DNA of 64,000 bases from DASUBV01 sp963822485. GTDB taxonomy: Bacteria; Actinomycetota; Actinomycetes; Streptosporangiales; Streptosporangiaceae. Below, in pieces: positions 1-8,070 of the stretch (its first letter is position 1; every line of letters starts with the position of its first letter). The DNA is taken from the NCBI GenBank assembly GCA_963822485.1, contig CAWGHW010000022.1, positions 1-64,000 on the forward strand. The letters run 5' to 3'. The position numbers and the translations under genes were made by a program. The notes beneath the pieces were generated by a model. It saw only the letters and a program-made list of their open reading frames with translations. It made no database searches and was not told the origin of the DNA.

Positions 1-2
1 GG

Positions 3-851
3 TCAGAGGGTGATGGTGCCGCGGATGCAGCCGGTGGCAGCGCCGCCGACCCAGATGGTGCCGTCCGCATCGGCGGTGATCTCGACGGTCCCGGCGCGGC
101 CCACGCGCGCGCCCTGGGAGACTCGGTAGGCGGAGGGTGCGGCACCGGTGGCGGTGAGCCATTGTCCGACCGAGGCGTTCATGCTGCCGCATACCGGGTC
201 CTCGGCCACGCCGGCGCCGGGGGCGAAGGTACGCATCTCAAAGGCGTGCTCGGACCCGTCGGGGTAGGCACCGATCGCGCCGACCATCGCGGTCGGGATG
301 ACGGAGAGATCGGGTTCGAGGGCGAGGACCTCCCGGGCCGTGGGCAACTGGACCACGGCCCAGCCGGGTCCGTTGTCTACCCACTGGTGGGCGAGGACCC
401 GGTCCCGCTCGATGCCGAACGCGGTGACGATCTGGCCGACGTACTCTTCGTCGAGCGCGCCGTCGCGCACCAGCGGCGGGGCGGCGAAGGACAGGATGCC
501 CTCGACGAGGCGCACGCTGACCAGGCCGATGGCGCACTCCTGCACGATACGGCCGGCCCGGTGCGGTACGCCGCCGTTGTCTAGCCACGCGCGTGCGGAC
601 CCGAGAGTGGGGTGCCCGGCGAACGGCAGTTCGCCTCCAGGGGTGAAGATCCGCAGCCGGTAGTCCGCCGCCGCAGCGGTGGGAGGCAGAACGAACGTCG
701 TCTCGGACAAGTTCGTCCAGCGCGCCAGGCGCTGCATCTGCTCGCCGGTCAAGTCCGTGCCATCGTGGACGACGGCCACCGGATTGCCGAGATAGGGGAC
801 CGTGGAGAACACATCGACCTGCGTAAACGCACGTGAGCGCGGCATGGTCAT
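3..851 (-). CDS. PhzF-family isomerase-like protein
   Basis: Cytosolic protein of the PhzF/diaminopimelate-epimerase-like fold (isomerase or epimerase-type proton transfer; natural substrate unknown for most members). I place the start at ATG 849-851, which has GGAAGG six bases upstream; the reading frame is open further upstream, but that stretch is Arg/Pro-rich and does not look like family sequence. The 282 residues show the family hallmarks: N-terminal FTQVDVF, LGNPVAV, the likely catalytic Glu in NLSETTF (about residue 50), FAGHPT (78-82) and the C-terminal EDPVCGSMN loop. It lies downstream of the trans-sulfuration enzyme on the same strand with a 73-bp gap containing a hairpin, so co-transcription is possible but uncertain. 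A second PhzF paralogue lies at 46848. Family assignment is firm, substrate unknown. Confidence 0.88.
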   Translation of the reverse strand: MTMPRSRAFTQVDVFSTVPYLGNPVAVVHDGTDLTGEQMQRLARWTNLSETTFVLPPTAAAADYRLRIFTPGGELPFAGHPTLGSARAWLDNGGVPHRAGRIVQECAIGLVSVRLVEGILSFAAPPLVRDGALDEEYVGQIVTAFGIERDRVLAHQWVDNGPGWAVVQLPTAREVLALEPDLSVIPTAMVGAIGAYPDGSEHAFEMRTFAPGAGVAEDPVCGSMNASVGQWLTATGAAPSAYRVSQGARVGRAGTVEITADADGTIWVGGAATGCIRGTITL

Positions 852-888
852 CAAGGGCCTTCCGATGGCAGCGGATACGGTTCTCAGA

Positions 889-910
889 GGCCCGCGCCTA
901 GGAGCGGGCC
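889..910 (-). terminator. GC hairpin between trans-sulfuration and PhzF genes
   Basis: GGCCCGC (889-895) and GCGGGCC (904-910) form a perfect 7-bp stem around an 8-nt loop in the gap between two minus-strand genes. There is no U-run, so it could be a weak terminator, an mRNA processing or stability structure, or chance in GC-rich DNA. Confidence 0.35.
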
Positions 911-924
911 GGTGCCGCCGGGCG

Positions 925-2115
925 TCAGGTGCTCGCCGGCGCGGCGACCACCGCGTCGGCGGCGGCGAGCGCGTCGGCAACCAGGTCGGCCGTGTCCTCC
1001 GTACCCGCGGCCAGCCGGATCAGGCCTAGCGGAACTCCCGACGCGGCAATCTGTTCCTGGCTGAGCATGCCGCGCCACATGGACGCCGGGTGCACGGCCA
1101 GAGATTCCACGCCGCCGAGGCTGGCCGCCCGGCGGACGTAGCGCAGCCGGCCGAGGAACGCGTCGGCCGCCTCGAAACCGGCGGCGAGTTCAATGCCGAG
1201 TACCCCGCCGAAACCGCTCATCTGGCTGTGCGCCAACGCGTGCTGCGGGTGGGTCGCCAGGCCGGGATAGTGCACCCGGGCTACGGCTGGGTGGTCTTTC
1301 AGCGCCTCCGCGAGCGCCTGGCCGTTGTCGTTGTGCCGTGGCATGCGCAGCGGCAGGGTGCGCAGGCCGCGCAGCAGCAACCACGCGTCGAACGGGCCGA
1401 GTACGGCACCGGTGAGCAGGGCGACATCCCAGATCTGGTCCAGGATCCCCGCCGGGCCGGCCAGCACCCCGGCGGACACGTCGGAGTGGCCGTTGAGGTA
1501 TTTGGTCGCGCTGTGCCAGACAAGATCGACGCCGAAGTCTGCCGGTCGCTGGTTCACCGGGGTGGCGAAGGTGTTGTCGGCTATGGTCAGCACGTTGTGC
1601 GCGCGGGCTAGGTCCGCGACGGCGCGCAGGTCGGTGATCTGCAACAGCGGATTGCTCGGCGATTCCACCAGAATCAGGCGCGTCTGAGGGGTCAGCGCTT
1701 TTTCGAACGCCTCCGGGTCGGCCTGGTCCACTTGGGTAGTCGACACGCCCAGCCGGGGCAGCAGGTTCAGCAGCACCGACGCCGTGCCCCCGTAGGTGGA
1801 CTTCTGCCCGATCACGTGGTCCCCGGCGGACACCAGGGCCAGCACGGCGGTGGTGAGTGCGGCCATCCCGGATGCGGTGACCATCGCCGCCTCGGTGTGC
1901 TCCAGTTCCGCGACCACTGCCGCGACCTGCGCGTGGTTGGGGTTGCCGAAGCGGGTGTAGAAACCCTGGCCCCGGCGGTCGACGGCGGCTTGCGCGAACT
2001 GCTCCGCATCCTCGGCCCAGAACGTCGCCGTCTGGTAGATGGGCGGTGCCACGGCACGGCTGGGGTGGACGTCGCGATCGGCGTGAATGGCAACCGTGCT
2101 GATGCTGCGCGACAT
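925..2115 (-). CDS. Trans-sulfuration PLP enzyme (cystathionine gamma-synthase/lyase type)
   Basis: Fold-type I PLP enzyme of the Cys/Met metabolism family; members make or cleave cystathionine, homocysteine or methionine C-S bonds in the cytosol. Start at ATG 2113-2115, preceded by GGAAGGGGAAC; the open frame upstream crosses the promoter and is discarded. In 396 residues I see YTRFGNP (53-59, phosphate-binding Tyr/Arg of the neighbouring subunit), the SGMAA loop (82-86), DNTF (180-183) and the PLP lysine in SATKYLNGH (K205). The active-site loop reads STYGGT rather than the Cys-containing GCT typical of methionine gamma-lyases, so cystathionine gamma-synthase/lyase or a related lyase is more likely. 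It is divergent from an Lrp regulator with a strong palindrome between them, implying amino-acid-responsive control. Exact reaction unresolved. Confidence 0.9.
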   Translation of the reverse strand: MSRSISTVAIHADRDVHPSRAVAPPIYQTATFWAEDAEQFAQAAVDRRGQGFYTRFGNPNHAQVAAVVAELEHTEAAMVTASGMAALTTAVLALVSAGDHVIGQKSTYGGTASVLLNLLPRLGVSTTQVDQADPEAFEKALTPQTRLILVESPSNPLLQITDLRAVADLARAHNVLTIADNTFATPVNQRPADFGVDLVWHSATKYLNGHSDVSAGVLAGPAGILDQIWDVALLTGAVLGPFDAWLLLRGLRTLPLRMPRHNDNGQALAEALKDHPAVARVHYPGLATHPQHALAHSQMSGFGGVLGIELAAGFEAADAFLGRLRYVRRAASLGGVESLAVHPASMWRGMLSQEQIAASGVPLGLIRLAAGTEDTADLVADALAAADAVVAAPAST

Positions 2116-2186
2116 GGTTCCCCTTCCAGTGGACCATCTGGCCTGACACCACAAGCCTGGCCGGCCGGCACGCCGACGCGAACCGA

Positions 2187-2217
2187 TGGCGGCAACTTTG
2201 GCAGCAAGTTGCCGCCA
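2187..2217. promoter_or_regulatory. Palindromic operator in the Lrp/trans-sulfuration intergenic region
   Basis: A perfect inverted repeat: TGGCGGCAACTT (2187-2198), 7-nt spacer, AAGTTGCCGCCA (2206-2217). It sits in the 155-bp gap between the divergent PLP enzyme (start 2115) and Lrp gene (start 2271). Lrp/AsnC regulators commonly bind palindromes in such divergent promoters, so this is the likely operator for both genes. The repeat is seen directly; the regulator assignment is inferred. Confidence 0.65.
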
Positions 2218-2270
2218 GCTCGAGACACTTGATTGTGGTAGACACAGCATCAGAGCAATAATCTGCCAAG

Positions 2271-2711
2271 ATGGACGAGGTGGACCGATCAATACTGGCT
2301 GTGCTCGAAAAGCACGGCCGGATCAGCAACGCGGAACTCGCCGCCCGGGTTGGCCTGTCGCCATCGCCCTGCCTCCGGCGTGTGCGCCGGCTGGAGAAGA
2401 CCGGGGTGATCCGCGGTTACCGGGCACTGATCGATCCGGCCGCAGTCGGCCGCAGCCTGCGGGTGTTCGCTGGTGTCAGGCTGGTGCGGCACGCCCGCGC
2501 CGATGTGGTCGCATTCGAGCGTGCGGTCATCCGGCTGCCCGAGGTGGTGCACAGCCACCACGTCACCGGCAACTACGACTACCTGCTCCAGGTCGAGGTC
2601 GCCGACTTGCCCGCCTACGAGAACTTCCACGCCAACCAGCTGGCCAGCCTGCCCGGAGTGGCCATGGTGACCAGCTACGTCACCATGAAGACGCTCTCCG
2701 CCGACACCTGA
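2271..2711 (+). CDS. Lrp/AsnC-family transcriptional regulator
   Basis: DNA-binding regulator of the Lrp/AsnC (feast/famine) family, 146 residues, the usual family length. It starts MDEVDRSILAVLEKHGR, the classic first helix, then an HTH at about residues 18-43 (NAELAARVGLS, then the recognition helix SPCLRRVRRLEKTG), and a C-terminal RAM ligand-binding/dimerisation domain (about 65-140; HVTGNYDYLLQVEVADL). It is divergently transcribed from the trans-sulfuration enzyme at 925-2115, and the palindrome at 2187-2217 lies between them. The likely role is to sense an amino acid (possibly a sulfur amino acid) and control the PLP enzyme, as adjacent Lrp genes often do. The ligand is inferred only from the neighbour. 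Confidence 0.92.
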   Translation: MDEVDRSILAVLEKHGRISNAELAARVGLSPSPCLRRVRRLEKTGVIRGYRALIDPAAVGRSLRVFAGVRLVRHARADVVAFERAVIRLPEVVHSHHVTGNYDYLLQVEVADLPAYENFHANQLASLPGVAMVTSYVTMKTLSADT

Positions 2712-2741
2712 TCAACGCGGCTCGGCGAAGGTTTCAGCGCG

Positions 2742-2769
2742 CCGCCCGGGCGATTCCGGCGCCCGGCGG
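2742..2769 (+). terminator. GC hairpin after the Lrp gene
   Basis: CCGCC/GGCGG plus GGGCG/CGCCC pair into a 10-bp stem with one bulged C and a 7-nt loop, 30 bp after the Lrp stop codon. No T-run follows. Terminator-like by position only. Confidence 0.35.
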
Positions 2770-2886
2770 GACCTAGAACACCGACCTATCATCCAGAAAG
2801 TCGCTCGCGGCACTCAGCAGGATCGGCCCGATCGCGTGTTAGCTGTATGCCGAACAAGCCGATGAGCATGGAACCAGGCCAAGCAC

Positions 2887-3480
2887 GTGACTGCTGCTGC
2901 TGATCCCGGGCAGGTACCGGGCGTGGTGACAGCGCCGCTGTCCCAGCGTGGCGCTGGTCCCGCCCCGGCACCGGCCGACGCCGTTGTCCAGGAGCTCTAC
3001 GCCACGCATGCGCTGAGCCTCATTCGCCTGGCCAACCTGCTGGTCCGGGACCGGGCGGACGCTGAGGACATCGTCCAGGACGCGTTCACCGCCCTTTACC
3101 GGGCGCTGCCGCGGCTGCGCGACCACGATCAGCTGCTGCCCTACCTGCGCACCGCGGTGATCAATGGCTGCCGCTCCGCCCTGCGCGGACAGCGCCGGGC
3201 CGCCCAGCTCGCCACTCGCGACAGGCCGACCGAAGCCTCGGCAGCGGCCTCGGCCGAGGCGTCGGTGCTGCTCAACGAGGAGCGGCGGGCCGTGTTCGCC
3301 GCTATGTCACGGCTGCCGCGCCGGTCCCGCGAGGTACTGGTGCTCCGCTACTACCTGGACCTGGCCGACCGCGAGATCGCCGAGACCCTCGGGGTCAGCC
3401 GCGGCACCGTCTCCTCGACTGCGTCCCGCGCGGTGGCGGCCCTGACCCGCGAATTTAGGAGTGACCATGACGTCGACTGA
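2887..3480 (+). CDS. ECF sigma-70 factor (SigE-like actinobacterial group)
   Basis: Extracytoplasmic-function sigma factor, 197 residues. Region 2 spans about residues 36-78 (ELYATHALSLIRLANLL, DAEDIVQDAFTALY) and region 4 about 138-185 (RLPRRSREVLVLRYYLDL, EIAETLGVSRGTV as recognition HTH). The start is GTG 2887; an alternative in-frame GTG lies at 2923. The first ~30 residues are low-complexity Ala/Pro. It overlaps the next gene by 14 bp, so the two are translationally coupled. Genes directly after ECF factors are often anti-sigma factors; here the neighbour is a membrane-anchored propeller-type protein with no anti-sigma zinc motif that I can see. Target promoters are unknown. Confidence 0.9.
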   Translation: MTAAADPGQVPGVVTAPLSQRGAGPAPAPADAVVQELYATHALSLIRLANLLVRDRADAEDIVQDAFTALYRALPRLRDHDQLLPYLRTAVINGCRSALRGQRRAAQLATRDRPTEASAAASAEASVLLNEERRAVFAAMSRLPRRSREVLVLRYYLDLADREIAETLGVSRGTVSSTASRAVAALTREFRSDHDVD

Positions 3481-4627
3481 GGACCGGCTGCGGGATGCGT
3501 TCCGCGCCGACGCGCAGACCATCCAGCCTGGCACCATCAGCCCCCGCGCCGACCTGGCCGACGTTTCGGAGCCAGCGCCCGGCGGACGCGCTCGTCGCAT
3601 CGGCTCAGCTGGGCCGCGCCGCCGCCTGCTCATCTCTTTGTCGGCCGCCGCTGCGGTCATAGCGATCGTGGCCGCCGCCGCGCTGGTCAGCTCGGGCAGC
3701 TCGCCAGTCGTGCCTGTCGTCGGGTCGCGGACGGCCGCGCCCGGCGGCCCGGTGCAGGCGGCGCCGCGCTACCTCGTCGGCCTGCTCAGCAACGGCCTGG
3801 GTGTCTACAACGCCGCGACCGGGCGGCGGATCACCGTGATCACGCCGCCGCGTGCCGGGCTGGAGTTCGACGGCGCAGCCGCGACCAGCAACGACCGGGT
3901 CTTCGTCGTCGCGGCCTCATCGCCACACCACGGCTGCTACACCGAGCTGTACCGGCTGTCTCTCACCGCAGGCGGCAGGCTGGCCGGCCTGGCGCCGCTG
4001 GCGGTGCCGCGGGTGGCCGGGGCCCTGGTGGGCAGCACCGGCCTGACCGCCAGCGTCAGCGGTCAAGTCATCGGGTACTCAGCGGGCAACTGCGCCAGCG
4101 GACACGGCTGGGCCGGGGTGATAAGGCTGGCCAGCCGGCAGGTCCGGCGGTGGTCGCTGACCTCCGAAGGGCTGTACAGCCTGAGTATGTCGTCAGACGG
4201 GCAGACGTTGTTCTTCGATAACACACAGGTCTACGGCGGAGACGGGACTATCAGGGCGCTGCCCACCAGCGCGCCCCCAGGCCCGGTGATGCGGCGGGCC
4301 CGGATCGTCCTGCCTGCCAGCAGCGGCCTGGACCAAACCGGGAGCGTCGTCGCGGCGGATGGCGGCAAGATCCTGCTGGGCTGCCGGGAAACCCAGGGCA
4401 CGGCCGTGCTGGCCAGCTATGCGTCGGCCACCGGCCGCGAGCTGGCCGTGCTGCACACCTGGCGGAACGTGGACACCGCGCCCTGCGAGATCAGCGTGAC
4501 GCCATCGGGCGGGTACGTGCTGTTCACTGACATCGGCAGCGGCCTGGGCAGCCGCCTGGACCTCTACACCGGCCGAGTCCGGGACATCCGCGGCGGCGCG
4601 GGCCAGCCCGTGGGCGTCGCCTGGTGA
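3467..4627 (+). CDS. Single-pass membrane protein with propeller-like extracellular domain, sigma-linked
   Basis: 386 residues from ATG 3467, which has AGGAG five bases upstream (an in-frame GTG at 3461 has no comparable site). Short cytosolic N-terminus (TEDRLRDAFRADAQTI), one TM helix at about 53-75 (LLISLSAAAAVIAIVAAAALV), then a Gly/Ala/Ser-rich extracellular region with repeating beta-strand-like units (YLVGLLSNGLGVYN, LYSLSMSSDGQTLFFDN, GGYVLFTDIGS), suggesting a WD40- or YVTN-like propeller. It overlaps the sigma gene, so it may act as a non-canonical membrane anti-sigma or as a sigma-dependent surface protein. The coupling is seen; the function is inferred. Confidence 0.75.
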   Translation: MTSTEDRLRDAFRADAQTIQPGTISPRADLADVSEPAPGGRARRIGSAGPRRRLLISLSAAAAVIAIVAAAALVSSGSSPVVPVVGSRTAAPGGPVQAAPRYLVGLLSNGLGVYNAATGRRITVITPPRAGLEFDGAAATSNDRVFVVAASSPHHGCYTELYRLSLTAGGRLAGLAPLAVPRVAGALVGSTGLTASVSGQVIGYSAGNCASGHGWAGVIRLASRQVRRWSLTSEGLYSLSMSSDGQTLFFDNTQVYGGDGTIRALPTSAPPGPVMRRARIVLPASSGLDQTGSVVAADGGKILLGCRETQGTAVLASYASATGRELAVLHTWRNVDTAPCEISVTPSGGYVLFTDIGSGLGSRLDLYTGRVRDIRGGAGQPVGVAW

Positions 4628-5065
4628 GAACCTCGGCATGCGAGGACGGCAGGGCCGGCAAGCACGCCTTCGTCCGCCAGCAGGAACGCGTCCGTCCATC
4701 CCGACGGCATACGCTTTCCTGCGCGGAGGCCTCAGGCGTCACCTGAGCACCGGGCTCGTCGCGATCCTAGGCAGACTGCCCGCCGCTGGTGCCTACGGCC
4801 GAGCCCCCGGACAGATGCGGGATCTCCTGATGTGGTTCGGGCCTGGCGCCGCAGCGGCGTCCTGCGGCGGCGAGGGCAGGGGCGGCGATGGTCTGGATCC
4901 GGAGCGCGCGATATTGTCCGGCTCGAGGTACCTCGGGCCCGAGCGCTGGTGGCCTCGGCCGGCGACTGGGTCGTGCCGGTGCGCCCGGCCGACCCGGCTG
5001 GCTGGGAGGTGGTCGCGCCGGCCGGGGGGAGTCCGGATCGAACCCGCACGAGGAGTGAGTCAGCC
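4628..5065 (+). other. 438-bp gap with no convincing gene
   Basis: Short Arg/Gly/Pro-rich frames cross this stretch in several registers, but none has a good ribosome binding site with family-like sequence. One frame running into the NTF2-like gene (about 4920-5060) has unusually ordinary protein composition (for example RALVASAGDWVVPV), which might be a decayed coding remnant. I see no tRNA and no strong terminator. AGGAG at 5051-5055 belongs to the next gene. Confidence 0.4.
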
Positions 5066-5611
5066 GTGAACAGCCGGGAAACCGTCGACTCCCGGATCGC
5101 CGACCCGGCCCGCCTCCCGTTCGCGTACGCGGACGCGCTCAACGCCGGGGACGCCGACGCCGTCCTCGCGCTGTTCCGCCAGGACGCGACGATGCGCACG
5201 TTCACCGGCGAAGTCCTCACCGACCGGGAGGCGCTGCGCGCTGAGACGGTCAACTCGATCGCGGTTCAGGCGCGTCTGACCAACAAGCCCGGGTGCACCC
5301 AGGTCGGGGGCGACACGGCCCTGATCATCGTCGACTGGAACCTCGAGGCGACGTTGCCGGACGGCACCCGGATCTCGCCGACCGGAACGACGACGGCCGT
5401 CGCCCGCCGGTCGGCCGACGGGTCGTGGCGGTTCGCCGTCCTCAACTGTCAGGGACAGCTGGGTCTCCCGGGTGGCGGACAACAGAGCTCCCCGCTGGTG
5501 GACGGTAGGAGTCCCCAGGCCGGTTATGCCGCGTTCGCAAGGAGGGTCCCCGCAGGCCTTCAGTCCAGGCGCGGGGCCAGCGTGAACAGGCCAGCAGGCC
5601 TGTTAGCGTGA
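5066..5611 (+). CDS. NTF2-like (SnoaL/DUF4440-type) protein
   Basis: 181 residues from GTG 5066, with AGGAG ten bases upstream; translation from further upstream would add non-family sequence. Residues 13-130 match an NTF2-like alpha+beta barrel: AYADALNAGDADAVLALF (first helix), then TMRTFTGEVLTDREAL and GDTALIIVDWNLEATLPDGT strands, and GSWRFAVLNCQG closing the sheet. Such domains bind small ligands or act as isomerases/cyclases or accessory domains; no catalytic role can be assigned. The last ~45 residues are Arg/Gly/Ser-rich and outside the domain, which may reflect a lost stop codon. It ends 6 bp before the methyltransferase, so the two probably share a transcript. Confidence 0.75.
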   Translation: MNSRETVDSRIADPARLPFAYADALNAGDADAVLALFRQDATMRTFTGEVLTDREALRAETVNSIAVQARLTNKPGCTQVGGDTALIIVDWNLEATLPDGTRISPTGTTTAVARRSADGSWRFAVLNCQGQLGLPGGGQQSSPLVDGRSPQAGYAAFARRVPAGLQSRRGASVNRPAGLLA

Positions 5612-5617
5612 CCGGTC

Positions 5618-6373
5618 ATGCGGGAGTCGTATTCGCAGCACGACCTGGACGAGCTCCTCGCTGGCGTCAGGTCCAGGCGAGGCTGGGATTTCTCGGGCAT
5701 GAACGTGCTCCGCCAGCCGGTGCCGTGGGACTACCACGATGTGGTGATGCGCTACCTACGGTCATCCGATGCCGTGCTCGATGTCGGGACCGGCGCAGGC
5801 GAGAGGCTGAGCGACCTGGCCCCTGCGTTCGGTCATGGACTGGGGATCGATACAGACCCCGAAATGGTCCGGCTGGCCAGCGAGAACCCGGCGGGCAATC
5901 TCAGCTTCCGGGTATGCAGCCAGCGGCTGGAGTCGGTACCCCAGACCTTCGAGGTGATCCTCGACCGGCACGCGCCTTTCGACCTGGCCGCGATCGCGGC
6001 GCATCTGCGGCCCGGCGGCTACTTCATCACCCAGCAGGTCGGCGAGCGGAATATGGCCTGCGTGAAGGCAGCCCTGGGCCAGCCGCCCAGCCCGCCCCCG
6101 ATCGGGCGGCAGGCAATCGCGGCCAGCGGCCTGCGGCCACTGGCGTTTCTCGAGTACGACGCCGAGTACGTGGTACACGACATCGAGTCGCTGGTCTTCT
6201 GGCTGAACGCCCTCGACCCGGCTCATGCGGATGTGGACGGGCAGTCGGCCCTGGCCAGCGCCGCGACCCTGAACCGGATCCTGGCCGGGAACGTGGACGA
6301 ACGCGGATACGTGACCAACGAGCACAGGTACCTGGCCATCGCGCAATCCGTGCGGGAACGCGGCCAAGGCTAA
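5618..6373 (+). CDS. Class I SAM-dependent methyltransferase
   Basis: 251-residue cytosolic methyltransferase of the Rossmann (class I) fold. Motif I is AVLDVGTGAGERL at about residues 52-64, motif II acidic GIDTDPEMVRLA (about 75-86), and the post-motif HLRPGGYFITQQVGE (about 129-143) is typical of class I enzymes. The C-terminal part (SLVFWLNALDP, NEHRYLAIAQ) forms the usual substrate lid. The start ATG 5618 follows the NTF2-like stop by 6 bp. The acceptor substrate is unknown. NTF2-like plus methyltransferase pairs occur in secondary metabolism, but no biosynthetic core enzyme is nearby. Confidence 0.88.
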   Translation: MRESYSQHDLDELLAGVRSRRGWDFSGMNVLRQPVPWDYHDVVMRYLRSSDAVLDVGTGAGERLSDLAPAFGHGLGIDTDPEMVRLASENPAGNLSFRVCSQRLESVPQTFEVILDRHAPFDLAAIAAHLRPGGYFITQQVGERNMACVKAALGQPPSPPPIGRQAIAASGLRPLAFLEYDAEYVVHDIESLVFWLNALDPAHADVDGQSALASAATLNRILAGNVDERGYVTNEHRYLAIAQSVRERGQG

Positions 6374-6483
6374 TCTTTCTGATGGCGCTTGCCTGAGGGA
6401 CGTCGCGGACTAGGGCTCAGCGGGTCCCGGTGTCGCCGGTCGGCTTCGCGGAACCACCTTCGAAGACAAGGCGTCCAATATTC

Positions 6484-6977
6484 ATGAGGCGAGTTCCCCT
6501 ATGGCTGTTCGGATTGATTCCCGTACTCGCCGCTGCCGCCTGCGGTTCAGTTAGCGGACCACGGTCACCGCTAGCCATCGTCCAGCCGTGGCCGAGCCTG
6601 GCCAGCCCGTACCGGCGTCGGCGGTTCACCGGCTCACGGCAATAGCCAGCCGGGCGGTGAAACTGAATGGCGGGCAACCGGTGGCGTGGGCGACGGCGGT
6701 AGTCACCACGCACGCGAGGGCGCTGACCTCGGCCACGCCCGGCGACACGACACCGGGAGCGAAGACCACCGTTTACCTGGTGACCATCAAAGGTCATTTT
6801 GTTTGCAATCTATGCAGCGGCCCGGCGGGAGGCCACGCGCCAACCGGTACCTACCTGTCGATCGTGATCGACGCCAAGAACTTCGAAGGAACTGACTCCG
6901 GCATCAGTCCCAAGCCACCGCCAGTTTCCCCCGCCCGGTTTGGGCCGGTGACCGACCTGCTGGTCGGCAACTCATAG
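6484..6977 (+). pseudogene. Lipoprotein split by an apparent frameshift
   Basis: The frame from ATG 6484 starts a clear lipoprotein signal: MRR, then hydrophobic LWLFGLIPVLAAAAC with lipobox cysteine at residue 20. That frame degenerates into Arg-rich sequence and stops at 6645. From about 6588 another frame continues with good coding character (SAVHRLTAIASRAVKLNGG, VYLVTIKGHFVCNLC, YLSIVIDAKNF) to a stop at 6977, with no ribosome binding site or signal peptide of its own. The second frame is open back to 6555, so a single indel between 6555 and about 6640 would join them into a ~165-residue secreted lipoprotein. It could be a pseudogene, a sequencing error, or two real ORFs. No family recognised. 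Confidence 0.6.
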
Positions 6978-7090
6978 TGACAGCTTTGAATCAGAAGGCC
7001 CAGCGGCCGGATTTACGCGGGATGACGGATGATCCAGGCAGCGATCGCGGCCACCCTGGCACTGACGCGAGGCGGCCGTAGAGTGATGCC

Positions 7091-7594
7091 ATGGCAGTCC
7101 CCGTAGACGGCCCGGAGGTGCTGATCGCCGAGGGCACCCGCACCGATGGGGTTTCGTGGCGCATCTGGGCTCAGCGGCATCCGCCCAGTGCTGACTTCCC
7201 TGACGAGGATGAGCTGCAGAGCACGATCCGGATCGCGGGGCCGGATGGCCGCACGCTGCATGGCGGCGGTTCTCGCGGGCCCGCGCTCTCCCCGGGCAAG
7301 CTCATGGACGTCAGCACCGGCGGCAGTGACGAAGGTCCACGCACCCTGCTGGCCCGTGTGCATTCTGTCATCAGGCGAGCTGAGCTGAGGACTACGGGCG
7401 GGGAGATCATCGACGTGCCCGTCTACGACTCCGAGGACTTTCCTGAGATCCGGTTCGCTGCGCTGCTCGTGCCCCGAGACTCGCACCTGGACTACGTGGC
7501 CGGGCTCAATGACGAAGGCGAAGAAGTGGAGCGATTCAGCCTGGCGTTCCACGACCTCAACTGGCACCGGTTTCGTGCCAGAACGGGCGGCTAG
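7091..7594 (+). CDS. Hypothetical cytosolic protein
   Basis: 167 residues, no signal peptide or membrane segment. I do not recognise the family. It starts MAVPVDGPEVLIAEGTRTDG and is rich in acidic residues and beta-strand-like segments (SWRIWAQRH, STIRIAGPDGR, IRFAALLVPRD), ending FSLAFHDLNWHRFRA. Codon use matches the neighbours, so it is likely a real gene. It is the last plus-strand gene before the convergent Xre/ABC cluster; the 123-bp gap to that cluster holds short imperfect hairpins only. No role can be inferred from context. Confidence 0.7.
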   Translation: MAVPVDGPEVLIAEGTRTDGVSWRIWAQRHPPSADFPDEDELQSTIRIAGPDGRTLHGGGSRGPALSPGKLMDVSTGGSDEGPRTLLARVHSVIRRAELRTTGGEIIDVPVYDSEDFPEIRFAALLVPRDSHLDYVAGLNDEGEEVERFSLAFHDLNWHRFRARTGG

Positions 7595-7717
7595 CAAAGA
7601 TCGCTTGGGTTACGAGCCGCGGTCGGCCAGCGGGCGCCCCAGAGGCCTGCTGGCCAGAGGATCGTCCAGGACCGGCGAGCATCTAAGGATCGGCCGCCCT
7701 GGCCGGCTTTCCGGGCG

Positions 7718-7963
7718 TCAGGCCGAGGCGGAGCCCTTGCTGCTGCCGAGCCTCGGGAACGGGACGGTCGAGAAGACCACCTCTACCGGGATCTCGAAGT
7801 ACGCGGCGATCCGCAGCGCCAGGTACAGGCTCGGGCTGTACTCGCCCCGCTCCAGGTACCCGATCGTCTGGTAGTGCACGCCGAGCGCATCGGCGAGCTG
7901 CCGCCGGGAGACCCCCCGCTCGGCCCGGAGCATCGCGATCCGGTTGTAGACAACCTCGCTCAC
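7718..7963 (-). CDS. Small Xre-type HTH regulator
   Basis: 81 residues from GTG 7961-7963. Nearly the whole protein is a Cro/C1-type HTH: NRIAMLRAERGVSRRQLADALG (helices 1-2), VHYQTIGYLERGEYSPSL (recognition helix), LALRIAAYFEIPVEVVF. Small HTH proteins of this type commonly accompany ABC-2 exporters in actinomycetes and Firmicutes. It is the last gene of an operon with the ATPase and permease; its GTG overlaps the stop of a 36-codon micro-ORF by a GTGA junction. It probably autoregulates the exporter operon. The promoter region at 9944-10060 shows no obvious palindrome. Confidence 0.88.
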   Translation of the reverse strand: MSEVVYNRIAMLRAERGVSRRQLADALGVHYQTIGYLERGEYSPSLYLALRIAAYFEIPVEVVFSTVPFPRLGSSKGSASA

Positions 7964-8070
7964 GCCTCGCCCTTCGCTCGCTCACGGTCTGCACAAGCCA
8001 CGGACCGCCCGGTCATCGCATCCCGCACTGGCATCCGGCCGCGCTCTGCCATCTGATCTCCTGCCGTCAT
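7960..8070 (-). CDS. Candidate 36-residue micro-ORF between permease and Xre genes
   Basis: ATG 8068-8070 overlaps the permease stop in an ATGA junction, and its TGA (7960-7962) overlaps the GTG of the Xre gene in a GTGA junction. The peptide is hydrophilic and charged (MTAGDQMAERGRMP at the start, ERAKGEA at the end) with no membrane segment. The double overlap is what would be expected of a coupling ORF that carries ribosomes from permease to regulator. It may have no function as a peptide. No family recognised. Confidence 0.35.
   Translation of the reverse strand: MTAGDQMAERGRMPVRDAMTGRSVACADRERAKGEA

Noticed and set aside
4638..5069. 143-codon plus-strand ORF in the 4.6-5.1 kb gap
   Set aside because: Arg/Gly/Pro-rich, no ribosome binding site, no family-like segment.
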